The translations under genes and the position numbers were made by a program. Below the pieces are notes generated by a model. The model was not told the DNA's origin and did not search any database. It saw nothing but the letters and a program-made list of their open reading frames with translations. From Parahalioglobus pacificus (lineage in GTDB: Bacteria > Pseudomonadota > Gammaproteobacteria > Pseudomonadales > Halieaceae), in the NCBI RefSeq assembly GCF_014652275.1, contig NZ_BMYM01000003.1, positions 124,001 to 188,000 of the forward strand: DNA of 64,000 nucleotides, read 5' to 3'. This document shows, piece after piece, positions 8,951-18,159 of this stretch; position 1 is the stretch's first letter, and every line of letters starts with the position of its first letter.

Positions 8951-11272
8951 TCAGCGCACCCGCTGTCGTGCTTGAACGTGTCTGTTCATATGCGAATGGT
9001 CAAACGATGTTGAGCCAGTTGCCCTGGGTGCTGTCGGCCTCTTCTTGGGCAACGTGGCAGGCCGCGTACTCGGCCTCATTGGGGGGCGAGCAATATGGCC
9101 AACCTCCGGATGGACGGCAGGACGCGTGTGGTGATGTATGTTCGATCGATTTTCAGGGAGTGTACTGATGCCATGTGCCGGCGGCACCATCGATCGTGTA
9201 TGCGCCTTATTGGCAGGCAGCACCGCCGGTGGCCTGGTCGGTTTAACTCCGCGATCTGGTTGAGGCGCCCTACCGTCATCTAGTCGACTCGGGTGAAGTT
9301 GATCAACCGGCTTCCACGCTTTGTCATGTCGCAATTGCCAGTTATCCCCATCATGCCGTGCAACCCTTCCGATTTGATCTGCATATACGTTGTTCTTTTT
9401 GCCTTTCACAGGACGCGTGACCTTGAGGTCTTTATGTATTGCCGTTTGATCTAGCACGCGTCGCTTGTTTACCTCATTCCGATAAAGATTGGCATGACGG
9501 TATGGTCGTGCCTTACTTTCAGTTGAGAGCGTTTGATGCCTAAAGTTCGATGACCTGCCGATATGAATATCGCCGGTGTTGACCGTAATTTGGTTGTGCC
9601 TGTAGCCACCGCCATAAAAACCGGAACAACATCGACCGGGATGGTACCCTCGGCGCCAACCTCCTGACCAAGTCACTCCGGCTCGGTAGAAGGGCGCGCC
9701 CCAACTCACACCATAGTTCCAGCCAAACCATGGGTTATATCCAACATGAAACCCCCAGGACGGCGTGCGCGGGTAATAGACACGACCGATATAAGGTGGG
9801 TAGTACCAGCCAGTGCCATAAACAGGCGCGCCATAGTAGTTGAATGACCACAGATAACCCGGTGTATATCCCACGTATACGATTTCGGGAGTAGAGTGGT
9901 AGACGTGTACGTGAGTGGTGTTGTACACGGGCGCTGACGCTGGTATCGAAGCAATCTCTTTCTCTGGCACGGAATCGGCAACTTCCCACGGGCCTTCAGC
10001 GCTCTTAGCGACAAACCAAACCCCATTATCAGCAACATAGAAGCGTCCGTTTATGCGCAAGACTTGCGCGCCAGTGTTTACAGCGTATGAGACTGAGGTA
10101 CCACTAATGGTTTTAAACTCGGGCACACCATCGTACTCCACGCTAAGCGTCGCCTCATCGCGCCGGATTGCTGCGGTTTGAGGAATTTGGTTATCGACAA
10201 TCGCCTCATGTGACTCTGGAGTGCCTGCTACGGAATGGCGAACGCCGCCAATATCTGAACCCGGTGGAATGAGTTGAAAGCTGTCCGGAAGCTTATCGCT
10301 TCTCACAAAAACCCAAGGGCCTCGAGTACTCTGCGATCTAAACCAACGGCCCGAAAGCTGAAGATAAACATTCTCCGTATCTAAATCACGTATCCAAGGT
10401 GTTTCAGTGTTTTGGACGTAGAGCAATTTTCCACCATCTAAACTCGTCCATTTCGGTGAACCAGAGCTAACAACAAGCTCTGTGGGTTCAGTAGCAGTAA
10501 CGATAGCCGGAACATCGACGTTCCTATCTGCGCCCTCCTCTGTCGGGAGACTAACCATACTCACTAAATCCGGTGGCACGCTGTCGGCAGGGGCCCAGGG
10601 TCCAAGTGGATCGGCTGACCGATACCAAGTCGATCCGTTGGTCAAGTAAACCTTTCCATTGCCATTGTCCCTGACGACAACCATCGCTGTGTTTACGGCT
10701 CGTTCATAATTTGAGTCTGAGACCGCTGCAAATCGCGGCAAACCATCAAAAAGCAATAGCACGGAGATCTCTTCACGAAAGACGATTTTGGGTGGTGTAT
10801 TGTTTATGGACTCGAGACTCTCATGTGCTTTTTGATTCGCGGCTAAACTGGCGGTGATATCCGACAGCCTCATTTGCATCACAGTGCCCGCGAAAGCATT
10901 CTCCACTGCACGTGACAAACTTTGTTCTTCTGTGTCTTTGGAATCGGGCCAGGCAGCACGATCTAATCGAATATCAGTTAACGAAGCTAGATCAGCGGTA
11001 CGATCTGTGGTGAGACGCGCCGAGAACCAGCCCACGCCAAATGTTGGCGAGTCGGTATCGCTGCTCGTGATAGAGAGCGCGGAACGTCCGGTAATGAGAC
11101 TGCCCTCAATTGAATCAGGCTGGGGCTGATAAATCGTTATCGTGCTACCGTTGGCCTCAATCTCCTGAGGCCATTCCGTCGCCTGCGCACAAGCAGAGAA
11201 ACCAAGAAAGAATATCGCTTTCACTGCAATCGAAAAGAAGCTTTGACTTACTCGCGCTGAAAAAAATGGCAT
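8951..11272 (-). CDS. Large secreted W/Y/G-rich protein with three GPW repeat domains
   Basis: 773 aa from the ATG at 11272 behind GGAGGCGAG. A signal peptide (IAVKAIFFLGFSACAQA) precedes the mature protein. Three related blocks of the form W-Y/F-x5-6-GPW are visible (WYRSADPLGPW, WFRSQSTRGPW, WFVAKSAEGPW), each ending a beta-rich unit. A Tyr/Gly/Trp-rich section follows (YYPPYIGRVYYPRTPSWGFH), and the tail is basic and rich in Pro, Arg and His. Proteins of this design are often labelled carbohydrate-binding family V/XII, but the function is not established. A cell-surface or matrix role is likely. The DUF4377-META gene is divergent from it across about 220 bases. Confidence 0.75.
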   Translation of the reverse strand: MPFFSARVSQSFFSIAVKAIFFLGFSACAQATEWPQEIEANGSTITIYQPQPDSIEGSLITGRSALSITSSDTDSPTFGVGWFSARLTTDRTADLASLTDIRLDRAAWPDSKDTEEQSLSRAVENAFAGTVMQMRLSDITASLAANQKAHESLESINNTPPKIVFREEISVLLLFDGLPRFAAVSDSNYERAVNTAMVVVRDNGNGKVYLTNGSTWYRSADPLGPWAPADSVPPDLVSMVSLPTEEGADRNVDVPAIVTATEPTELVVSSGSPKWTSLDGGKLLYVQNTETPWIRDLDTENVYLQLSGRWFRSQSTRGPWVFVRSDKLPDSFQLIPPGSDIGGVRHSVAGTPESHEAIVDNQIPQTAAIRRDEATLSVEYDGVPEFKTISGTSVSYAVNTGAQVLRINGRFYVADNGVWFVAKSAEGPWEVADSVPEKEIASIPASAPVYNTTHVHVYHSTPEIVYVGYTPGYLWSFNYYGAPVYGTGWYYPPYIGRVYYPRTPSWGFHVGYNPWFGWNYGVSWGAPFYRAGVTWSGGWRRGYHPGRCCSGFYGGGYRHNQITVNTGDIHIGRSSNFRHQTLSTESKARPYRHANLYRNEVNKRRVLDQTAIHKDLKVTRPVKGKKNNVYADQIGRVARHDGDNWQLRHDKAWKPVDQLHPSRLDDGRAPQPDRGVKPTRPPAVLPANKAHTRSMVPPAHGISTLPENRSNIHHHTRPAVHPEVGHIARPPMRPSTRPATLPKKRPTAPRATGSTSFDHSHMNRHVQARQRVR

Positions 11273-11489
11273 CTCGCCTCCATACGGGTCCCCCAAAACA
11301 GACTATAGACCACATTCCTCCAGTGCGAGTGATTGAGTAGGCCCACTTTGTTTGGGATCATGTAATCTCGCCGAGTGAAGTACGCTGAGAATACTCTCCG
11401 GCGATTTTCTAAGGTGATTTCTTATCTTGCTTACTGTGACGGCTCCAAGGTTCACTGGCAGCCATCGACGTTGAGACACAGGAAGGATT

Positions 11490-12203
11490 ATGATTTCAGA
11501 GCTGAAAGTCACAGAATTTCGCCGGCGCTGGCAGCGCAGGCTGATTCAGGTCATTGCAATAATCGTTGCTCTCAGCAGCGCAGAGCTTAGGTCTTCAGAG
11601 GGGATGGAAAAGCGGATTTGGTTAGATAGCGCAAAAGTGGATTGCGTCGGGGTCGGGCCTCAACAATGTTACCGGATTCGGGAGAGTCAAAGTGATGAAT
11701 GGGAATACTTCTACCAGGAGATAGAAGGGTTCGATTTCGAACCGGGAAACATCTATAAGCTTCTCGTACGCATCACAAAGCGTGATGCTGACCCACTACC
11801 TGCGGATGCATCCTCACTGATCTACAGCTTGGTAACAGTTATCAGTAAAGAGGCAGATCCTCTGCTACCTCTTAATGACATTTGGTCTGTTTACGAATTC
11901 GCACAGGCGCCCAAGAAGCCAAAACGCGCTGGTTCTCTCAATCTCGAGATCAACATTCGAACAATGCAGATGTTTGGCAATGATGGCTGCAATGCATTAC
12001 GCGCTCAGATAGAGAAATTGGAGGGGGACGAGTTGCGCTTCGGCCCGCTAATATCCACCAAGAAATTCTGTGCCGATATGAGTGACGCAGATAGATATCA
12101 AAAAGCCTTGTCTGCAGCCGCATACTTTGAACGAAACCAAAACAAGCTTCAACTGATGGACAATCAAAGACGCCCTCTACTTGACTTCAAGAAAGTCGAC
12201 TGA
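11490..12203 (+). CDS. DUF4377 and META-domain protein, signal-anchored
   Basis: 237 aa, ATG behind AGGAAGG. A hydrophobic segment near residues 18-30 (RRLIQVIAIIVALSSAEL) is a signal peptide or anchor. Residues about 45-115 match the DUF4377 pattern (DCVGVGPQQCYRIRES, EWEYFYQEIEGFDFEPGN). A C-terminal part around 150-235 resembles a META/HslJ domain (FGNDGCNALRAQIEKL, then FCADMSDADRYQKAL). META proteins are small envelope proteins, some linked to stress or antibiotic tolerance. Expected location is the periplasm. It is transcribed away from the W/Y/G-rich protein gene. Confidence 0.8.
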   Translation: MISELKVTEFRRRWQRRLIQVIAIIVALSSAELRSSEGMEKRIWLDSAKVDCVGVGPQQCYRIRESQSDEWEYFYQEIEGFDFEPGNIYKLLVRITKRDADPLPADASSLIYSLVTVISKEADPLLPLNDIWSVYEFAQAPKKPKRAGSLNLEINIRTMQMFGNDGCNALRAQIEKLEGDELRFGPLISTKKFCADMSDADRYQKALSAAAYFERNQNKLQLMDNQRRPLLDFKKVD

Positions 12204-12303
12204 GCCTATCGGTTTTCATACACTCTGGCGCCGCTCAGCCTTTTATGAGAGCGGCGCCTGCAACTCTGACGTGTAAGGCAATGACCAGCGACGGAGAGAC
12301 GAA

Positions 12304-13668
12304 CTAGTCGAGTGATGACCAGCGACGATCAGGGTACAGCTCTACGACAGGTGCATTGAGCCACTCCTCACGATAAGCACGCCGTGCGAGGTATTGCAGC
12401 AAGGGTTCATCGTCTAGCTGTTGGGCCGCAATGGCCTGGTCCAGTGCAGACAAAGAACTGGATAAATCGGCGACTTTCACACCCAACAGCTCGGCAATTT
12501 CTTCGCATTCGATAGTATCCACAGCACGACCAAACCGGATGCGGCGCTCAGCACAGCGCGTGAGTCGAGCCACGTCCAGTATTCGCGATGCCGCGAAACC
12601 CTCCTCCATCCGGGGCAGAACATCGTCCACAATGCTACGCACGGCGAAATTCAACAGAGGATCACTCTCTTCCACAGGCCCAGGCATGTCGGGACGACCG
12701 ATTTCAATACCCATGGCATCAGCTATGCCCTCACACGTCGCTCGATCGGATACATACCGGTAGCACAAATACCATGCGAGTGATTGACCCTCTGGTGGAT
12801 GCGCGCAGACAGCATGAGTCGGAATCGCCCCACGAATATTCTGTTGCACGCGATAGTATTGGGCGGAGGCCTGCCGATAAGGAAGACCAGATTCTTCCTC
12901 GTAGAGCTGAAACAACCCTTCTAAACCACCGCTGGGATTCCAAAATTCTCGCACGCAGATATTGCCGAGGTCTTCCATAGGATCACCCCAGTGACCCCAT
13001 TCCCAGTCAACAATCACGCTGACTCGGTCATCAACGAACATAAAATTTACAGGGCCGGTGTCGCCCTGAACGAGAGATAGCCGGGACACGCTGTCGGGCG
13101 CAAAGCGCTGTAACCATTGCACGCCGTAGCTCAGCAAAGGGCTGGTGTAGCTCGATAAGAACCGTCGGTATTGGTGAAGCAGTGCGTCCAAATCAGCGAG
13201 TGCGCAGTCCCGAGGCGTTTGGGGGCGAGCACCGAGTATGTTATCGAGACCCAAGGCATCGATATCAAGTAGGTGGAGGCGAGCGATAATACGAATAAAA
13301 TCTTCCATAACCGCGCGCTGTTGTGCCTTGTCGTCCAGCTTATCGACATCCGCACACCCCGAATCACGGGAAAATAGTGCTGCATGCAACTCCTCGTTCC
13401 AACCGTGCAGCTGTGGCACCGGGATGTCAGTATTCATAAGTGCTTCACAAATCAGGGCTTCTCTCCGTAGCGATACGCTGGAGTCTGCCACCGGATTGCG
13501 ATCCAAACGAAGAAATCCCTCGAAAACGGTGCCGTCACTTGCCGTGACATCCACCACCCACGCCTCCCTCCGGGCCACATGCCGCTCGAGGCGGGTGATA
13601 TTACCTCCCGCTATGGACTCCACCCACCCACTCAAGCCGGCGGGAAGATTATGAAAGCCATTACTCAT
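12304..13668 (-). CDS. Aminoglycoside-phosphotransferase-fold family protein
   Basis: 454 aa. The kinase-like core is visible: LVQGDTGPVNFMF is the Brenner-type catalytic loop, with Asp present and Gln replacing the usual His, and VIVDWEWGHWGDPMEDLG carries the metal-binding Asp. Family members found among acyl-CoA and steroid catabolism genes are usually annotated only as phosphotransferases, and the substrate is probably not an aminoglycoside. The C-terminal extension of about 130 residues after the kinase core is helical. It stands alone, with no strong ribosome binding site at the ATG. Confidence 0.82.
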   Translation of the reverse strand: MSNGFHNLPAGLSGWVESIAGGNITRLERHVARREAWVVDVTASDGTVFEGFLRLDRNPVADSSVSLRREALICEALMNTDIPVPQLHGWNEELHAALFSRDSGCADVDKLDDKAQQRAVMEDFIRIIARLHLLDIDALGLDNILGARPQTPRDCALADLDALLHQYRRFLSSYTSPLLSYGVQWLQRFAPDSVSRLSLVQGDTGPVNFMFVDDRVSVIVDWEWGHWGDPMEDLGNICVREFWNPSGGLEGLFQLYEEESGLPYRQASAQYYRVQQNIRGAIPTHAVCAHPPEGQSLAWYLCYRYVSDRATCEGIADAMGIEIGRPDMPGPVEESDPLLNFAVRSIVDDVLPRMEEGFAASRILDVARLTRCAERRIRFGRAVDTIECEEIAELLGVKVADLSSSLSALDQAIAAQQLDDEPLLQYLARRAYREEWLNAPVVELYPDRRWSSLD

Positions 13669-13887
13669 ATCGGGAGAACACCATAGAGATTAATATCTCG
13701 GTCAGAAATTTCATGTGACACCAAAGATGAAGTACTTCGCTGCCGGCCGAACCGTCAGTCACTGTACCATCGGCACTTAAATGACTGTGCCAAGCTATTG
13801 AACTGTTGCGATGCACTGCCCCGGTATCAACCTACGCTGATCCATGGACATGGTCGAATGAGCCAGATTAAATATCTGCTCGAAGCA

Positions 13888-14094
13888 TTATCGTGTGCTT
13901 CGTTCATACACAGTAGCGCAAATTACAAAGCTACATGCTGAAATTGCGGACAGCACAACGACCCAATTTGCGATAGCTTTCTTGGGGTCGAAGGCCAAAA
14001 TAGCTGCCAAGAAAGTAGCCGAGAAGCCACCAAGAAAAGCTGAAAGTAGAATAAGTTGTTCCGTGATACCGAGGAGTTGTTCGTTACTCACCAC
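13888..14094 (-). CDS. Short two-helix membrane protein, possibly truncated
   Basis: 68 aa with two predicted membrane helices (LILLSAFLGGFSATFLAAIL and WVVVLSAISACSFVICATV) separated by a basic loop (FDPKKAIAN). The frame ends abruptly after ATVYERSTR. The two-helix pattern looks like the first half of a longer four-helix protein, so this may be a truncated copy, though no continuing frame is evident in the bases that follow. No function can be given. The surrounding bases from 13669 to 14347 hold nothing else I can support. Confidence 0.45.
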   Translation of the reverse strand: MVSNEQLLGITEQLILLSAFLGGFSATFLAAILAFDPKKAIANWVVVLSAISACSFVICATVYERSTR

Positions 14095-14347
14095 TTACTC
14101 CTGATTTCAGAAGTTCTGTTCCCGTATAAACCCTATACATATTAGTAAAGCCAGATAACATAGAAGGGCTCCGTGATTGAATACTCTGCCTTCTAGACAA
14201 AATTAAACGTGCCTACACTTTAGTGAAATGACTGCCATTAGGCGAAAGTGGTTATGCCCCCTTACACCTCGTTGAGGTCAATCTGGCGCAGTGGGCCTTC
14301 GGCTGTCAGATCATCCTCGGTGAGTGCTCGTGCGCACAGAGAGCCGC

Positions 14348-14896
14348 TTAATTCACCACCGTCTTCATAGACTGACCCAACGCTACCAACTCAAGGCTAT
14401 CGCCTTCAAGGCGCAGATGTGTGATGGAGCCGTTGTCTGGCCAGAAATGCAGTGTGGCTTGCTCGCTCAACACCGCACCCACAATCGCATTAATCACCAA
14501 GAAGTGCGTAAAGAACACGGCATCACTGGCCTGTTCCTGCATCAAGTCCAACGCCGACAGACGCCAAGCCAGTAGCGATTGGGGCTGCTGTGACCACCGC
14601 TGCTTCATGAATGCGCGCAACCAGTCCTGGCGCTGCGCCATGGAAACCGGGGAAGGAACCTCGCGAATTCGGTCATCAATCAACGGAGCCTGCTCCAGCG
14701 CTGACGCCAAGGGCTGCGCCGTCTCCTGTGCTCGGGCCAAGGGGCTGCTGTATAGACGCGTGCCGCCTGTCAGCACAGTCAGTAACTGGTCACTGGCCTG
14801 GGAGGCCTGCTTATGCCCGAGTGCGCTCAGGCCGGGATCGTGGTGCTCGCCCCAGGAGGCAGCGGCTTCGCCATGCCTGACGAGGTAGAGATTCAT
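14348..14896 (-). CDS. Histidine phosphatase family protein (SixA-like)
   Basis: 182 aa. The N-terminal LYLVRHGEAA motif carries the catalytic His, and DPGLSALGHKQA follows, as in phosphoglycerate-mutase-like phosphatases. Arg in SSPLARAQETAQ and His in FFTHFLVINA complete the usual active-site set. Size is close to SixA-type phosphohistidine phosphatases, but the substrate is not known. Its ATG overlaps the stop codon of the next phosphatase gene by one base (TAATG), so the two are translationally coupled. Together with aceK upstream they form a tight three-gene run. Confidence 0.85.
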   Translation of the reverse strand: MNLYLVRHGEAAASWGEHHDPGLSALGHKQASQASDQLLTVLTGGTRLYSSPLARAQETAQPLASALEQAPLIDDRIREVPSPVSMAQRQDWLRAFMKQRWSQQPQSLLAWRLSALDLMQEQASDAVFFTHFLVINAIVGAVLSEQATLHFWPDNGSITHLRLEGDSLELVALGQSMKTVVN

Positions 14897-15600
14897 TAGC
14901 GGTAGCTGATCAACTGTTCACCCAGCTGGGTGCCCAACACCTGCAGGAAGGATGCGTCGTTGAAGTTGGAGAGAGATACCTTACTGCCGCTGTAAAACAA
15001 CTGACTGATAGAGCAGTTATACACCGGCTCATAGAAACGATAGGTGTGCTCACCCCCGAGGCCCAACACCATGGCAACAATCGTCGCGATAGTGCCGCCG
15101 GAAGTGAAAATAGCCACGGTCTTGCCACTACCCTGGGTGCTGATCACGTCGCGCAGCGCATCGCGCACGCCGCCCGAGTAGTCCGCCCAGCTTTGGATTG
15201 CGGGTTCGTCGCACTCGGGTGATACCCAGTAGTTAAACACCGCATCGATCACCTTCTGGTAATCCTTGCTGGATTTGAGGTTATCCAGCAGCGTTTGAAA
15301 CTCAGGATTCTTAGCTAGCACGTGCGGCACCAGATATTCCAAGTGCTCGTCATTGCGGACCTCATTGAAACGCGGGTCGACATGATGAGGCACGTCACCG
15401 GGCTGGCTCGCCAACACCCCCTGGGCAGTTTCGCGCTGTCGTAACAGATCGCCGCTGTAGGCCGCATCGAACTGGATGGCCTGGTCGCGGAAAAAGTGTC
15501 CGGCGACTTCGGCCTGGCGCACGCCCAGTTCAGAGAGCTTGTCGTAATCGTCGGCACCAAAGGATGCCTGCCCGTGTCGTACTAGGTAAATCGTGGCCAT
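14896..15600 (-). CDS. Histidine phosphatase family protein
   Basis: 234 aa. IYLVRHGQASFG gives the catalytic His near residue 8, YSGDLLRQRETAQG the conserved Arg, and AIFTSGGTIATIVA the C-terminal region where the second His is usually found; here that position reads Thr/Ser-Gly-Gly as in many members of this subfamily. Paralogous to, but longer than, the protein encoded next. Overlaps aceK by one base at its start and the next phosphatase by one base at its end. The substrate is unknown; a small phosphometabolite is most likely. Confidence 0.85.
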   Translation of the reverse strand: MATIYLVRHGQASFGADDYDKLSELGVRQAEVAGHFFRDQAIQFDAAYSGDLLRQRETAQGVLASQPGDVPHHVDPRFNEVRNDEHLEYLVPHVLAKNPEFQTLLDNLKSSKDYQKVIDAVFNYWVSPECDEPAIQSWADYSGGVRDALRDVISTQGSGKTVAIFTSGGTIATIVAMVLGLGGEHTYRFYEPVYNCSISQLFYSGSKVSLSNFNDASFLQVLGTQLGEQLISYR

Positions 15601-17342
15601 CAGGCTCTCCCGGCAGTGAGGCTGGTGTCTCGCTCAAAACGTAGCTTGCGACGATAGGGGAAGAAGTCGTCTACGAAACCGTTGCGAATCTTGTCCTGGA
15701 TATCTCGCCAGAACGACGCCTGGTAGATATCACTGTGAATAGCGTCGAACACTTTCCGTGCCCGCTGGTTCCCCGAGAAGAACAAACGAAACTCTTCGGG
15801 GAAGATGTCATTGGGAGCCACGTTGTACCAGGGCTGACTGGCCATCTCTTCGTACTCGTTGCGCGGCTCGGGAATCTCGCGGAAGTTACAGTCCAGCAAC
15901 GGCACGATCTCATCGTAGTCGTAAAACACCACGCGTCCGTGCCGCGTCACACCGAAATTCTTCAGGAGCATGTCGCCAGGAAAAATGTTAGCGGCGGCCA
16001 GCTGTTTTATTGCATTGCCGTACTCGTCCATAACGGCGGCCACCTGCTCATCGGTGGCATTCTGCAGGTACAGGTTGAGCGGTGTCATGCGGCGTTCCAC
16101 GTACACGTGCTTGATGATCAGGGCCTTGCCACGCTCCTCCAGCTTGGACGGTGCCACCCGGCGCAGCTCTTCCATCAATTCGTCGGAGAAACGATCACGC
16201 GCAAACGCCAGGTTCTTGAACTCCTGGGTGTCGGCCATGCGCCCTACCCTGTCCCACCGTTTCACCAGCGAGTACTTGTCCTTCACCTGTTCCTCGGTCA
16301 TGTCCTTGGGCGGTGTGAAGCGGTCTTTGATGATTTTGAAAACGAATTCGTACGACGGCAGCGTAAACACACTCATCACCATGCCTTTAATGCCGGGAGC
16401 GATGATGAACTCATCGGTAGTGCTGGTGATGTGGCGGTAGGCGCAGCGGTGATAGTAGGTCTTGCCGTGCTTGTTATAGCCCATCGCACTGTATATTTCG
16501 GAGATAGGCTTCGCAGGCATTAGTGTTTGCAAGAACAGCACATACTGCGAGGGGATACTGGCATCCACCAAAAAATACGACCGGGTGAAACTGAAGATCA
16601 CACTGCAGCGGTCCGAGCCGAACAGCACAGTATCCACAAACACCTGGCCCTGCTCGTTATGCAGAATGGGCAGCACCACCGGCAGCGTGTCACCGCCTGA
16701 GACCAACCGCCCAACAATATAGGCCGCTTTGTTACGGAAGAAGTGGTGCTCCAGTACCTGAAGTTCCACGCCCGCCCTGTCGAGGTTGAAACCGGGGCGA
16801 ACAACACGCTCAATCACATCGATGATGTTGGCGACATCGCGCTCGACATCCTCGTAGGGCAGATTCATCGCATAGGTATTCAGCAGTTCGGTGAACATCT
16901 GAGCCATGCCCTGCTCGGGCCGGAAGGTGCGGTAGACCTTGCTGATATCCGAGGGCGGCATATCCCCAAGCGGTGAAAACACAAACGCATAATCATTGCG
17001 GATGTTGCGATGCTTGAACACGGCACAAAAGATTGAGTTGAAGAAGGTCTCAGCAATCTCAAAATTATTATGCCCGCGAATTAACTGGGAATAGAGATCC
17101 CGCACCGTCCGCCAGAAGAGCAGATCGTTAATCTGCTCGCCGGCGATCAGCTCGAGAAAAGGCAGCGTGTGCGTGGTTTTGTGCTTGTACAGATCGATGC
17201 GATCGCGCGAGACCTGCTGCATGCCCTGCCAGTCGGCGTTTTCAAAACGCGACTTGGCTGCCAGCGTGATGTTCTGGAAATCAGCAAAGTAAGACTCGAA
17301 GCCATTGAGAATGGTTCGAGCGAATCGTTCCTGAATATCCAA
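15600..17342 (-). CDS. aceK: Isocitrate dehydrogenase kinase/phosphatase
   Basis: AceK reversibly phosphorylates isocitrate dehydrogenase and so switches carbon flow between the TCA cycle and the glyoxylate shunt. The TTG start at 17342 is chosen: GGAG lies about seven bases upstream, it clears the preceding SDR gene, and the resulting 580 aa match the E. coli enzyme (578). Longer frames run back into the SDR gene. Conserved AceK segments include LEHHFFRNKAAYIVGR, APGIKGMVMSVFTLPSYEF (nucleotide-binding loop), VERRMTPLNLYL and VVFYDYDEIVPL. It is coupled to two histidine phosphatase genes by one-base overlaps. The presence of aceK implies growth on fatty acids or acetate, matching the acyl-CoA dehydrogenases nearby. 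Confidence 0.95.
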   Translation of the reverse strand: MDIQERFARTILNGFESYFADFQNITLAAKSRFENADWQGMQQVSRDRIDLYKHKTTHTLPFLELIAGEQINDLLFWRTVRDLYSQLIRGHNNFEIAETFFNSIFCAVFKHRNIRNDYAFVFSPLGDMPPSDISKVYRTFRPEQGMAQMFTELLNTYAMNLPYEDVERDVANIIDVIERVVRPGFNLDRAGVELQVLEHHFFRNKAAYIVGRLVSGGDTLPVVLPILHNEQGQVFVDTVLFGSDRCSVIFSFTRSYFLVDASIPSQYVLFLQTLMPAKPISEIYSAMGYNKHGKTYYHRCAYRHITSTTDEFIIAPGIKGMVMSVFTLPSYEFVFKIIKDRFTPPKDMTEEQVKDKYSLVKRWDRVGRMADTQEFKNLAFARDRFSDELMEELRRVAPSKLEERGKALIIKHVYVERRMTPLNLYLQNATDEQVAAVMDEYGNAIKQLAAANIFPGDMLLKNFGVTRHGRVVFYDYDEIVPLLDCNFREIPEPRNEYEEMASQPWYNVAPNDIFPEEFRLFFSGNQRARKVFDAIHSDIYQASFWRDIQDKIRNGFVDDFFPYRRKLRFERDTSLTAGRA

Positions 17343-17367
17343 GGAAGCTCCCTGGCTTGAGACAGCC

Positions 17368-18159
17368 TTACAGTGAGGGGTTACCGAAACTGCGACGCAA
17401 CTTCCGCATGCCGCCGATCCAGCGGTCGTAATCGGCTGTTTTGCGCTCGCGGTATTGTTGCACTTCGGCGTGAGGCAGGATGAGGAAACGCTCATCGGCG
17501 ATGCCCTCAACAACCGCCTGCGCAACGTCCTGCGGCGTGATAACGCCATCGACGCCGGCGGTACCGCCATCTTCCACACCGCCAATCATGCGCGTAGCCA
17601 CCGCCTGGGGACACAGGCATGACACTTTAACGCCATCGTCGCCATGGGTAATGGCCAGCGCCTCAGCGAAGCCCACGGCTGCGTGCTTGGTCGTGGAGTA
17701 GGCGGCGTCGCCCACCTGGTTTAACAGACCTGCGGCGGAGGCGGTATTCAGGAAATACCCGTCGCCTCGCGTAATCATACCGGGCAGACAAGCGCGCGCG
17801 GCCCATACGTGCGACATCACGTGGATGTCCCACATCGTCTGCCACACATCATTGCTAGCAGAAGTGGCGTACCAGGGCTCACCATCACCGGCGATGATGC
17901 CAGCGTTGCTGCAGAACAGATCGATGCGACCGTGATCAGCCTCTACCTGCTCCACCATGGCCTTGATCTGCGCTTCATCACGCACATCAACACCGTAGCC
18001 ATCACCGTCTAACGTGGCAGCAACGGCTTTGGCGTTATCGGCCTCGAGATCGACAACGATAACTTTGCTGGCACCCTCAGCGTGAAAGCGCTCGCACAGT
18101 GCCTTGCCGATGCCATTGGCGCCGCCGGTGACAACGCAGACCTGACCCGCAATCTGCAT
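17368..18159 (-). CDS. Short-chain dehydrogenase/reductase (SDR)
   Basis: 263 aa classical SDR: TGGANGIGKALCERF is the dinucleotide-binding glycine motif, CSNAGI the structural NAG motif, and YSTTKHA carries the catalytic Tyr-x3-Lys with a Ser upstream (LNTASAAG). It oxidises or reduces an alcohol/ketone with NAD(P). Its ATG overlaps the stop of the luciferase-like gene by one base (TGATG). The run SDR, F420-type oxidoreductase and two acyl-CoA dehydrogenases suggests degradation of a hydrophobic substrate such as a steroid, terpenoid or branched acid; the exact substrate is not deducible. Confidence 0.92.
   Translation of the reverse strand: MQIAGQVCVVTGGANGIGKALCERFHAEGASKVIVVDLEADNAKAVAATLDGDGYGVDVRDEAQIKAMVEQVEADHGRIDLFCSNAGIIAGDGEPWYATSASNDVWQTMWDIHVMSHVWAARACLPGMITRGDGYFLNTASAAGLLNQVGDAAYSTTKHAAVGFAEALAITHGDDGVKVSCLCPQAVATRMIGGVEDGGTAGVDGVITPQDVAQAVVEGIADERFLILPHAEVQQYRERKTADYDRWIGGMRKLRRSFGNPSL

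Noticed and set aside
15735-16523. 262-aa plus-strand frame inside aceK
   Set aside because: It is the complement of conserved AceK codons and has no recognisable domain or ribosome site.
17343-17585. Longer aceK start with about 80 extra residues
   Set aside because: The extension lies in the SDR gene in another frame and has no AceK-like sequence. The TTG at 17342 has a proper ribosome site and gives the family length.
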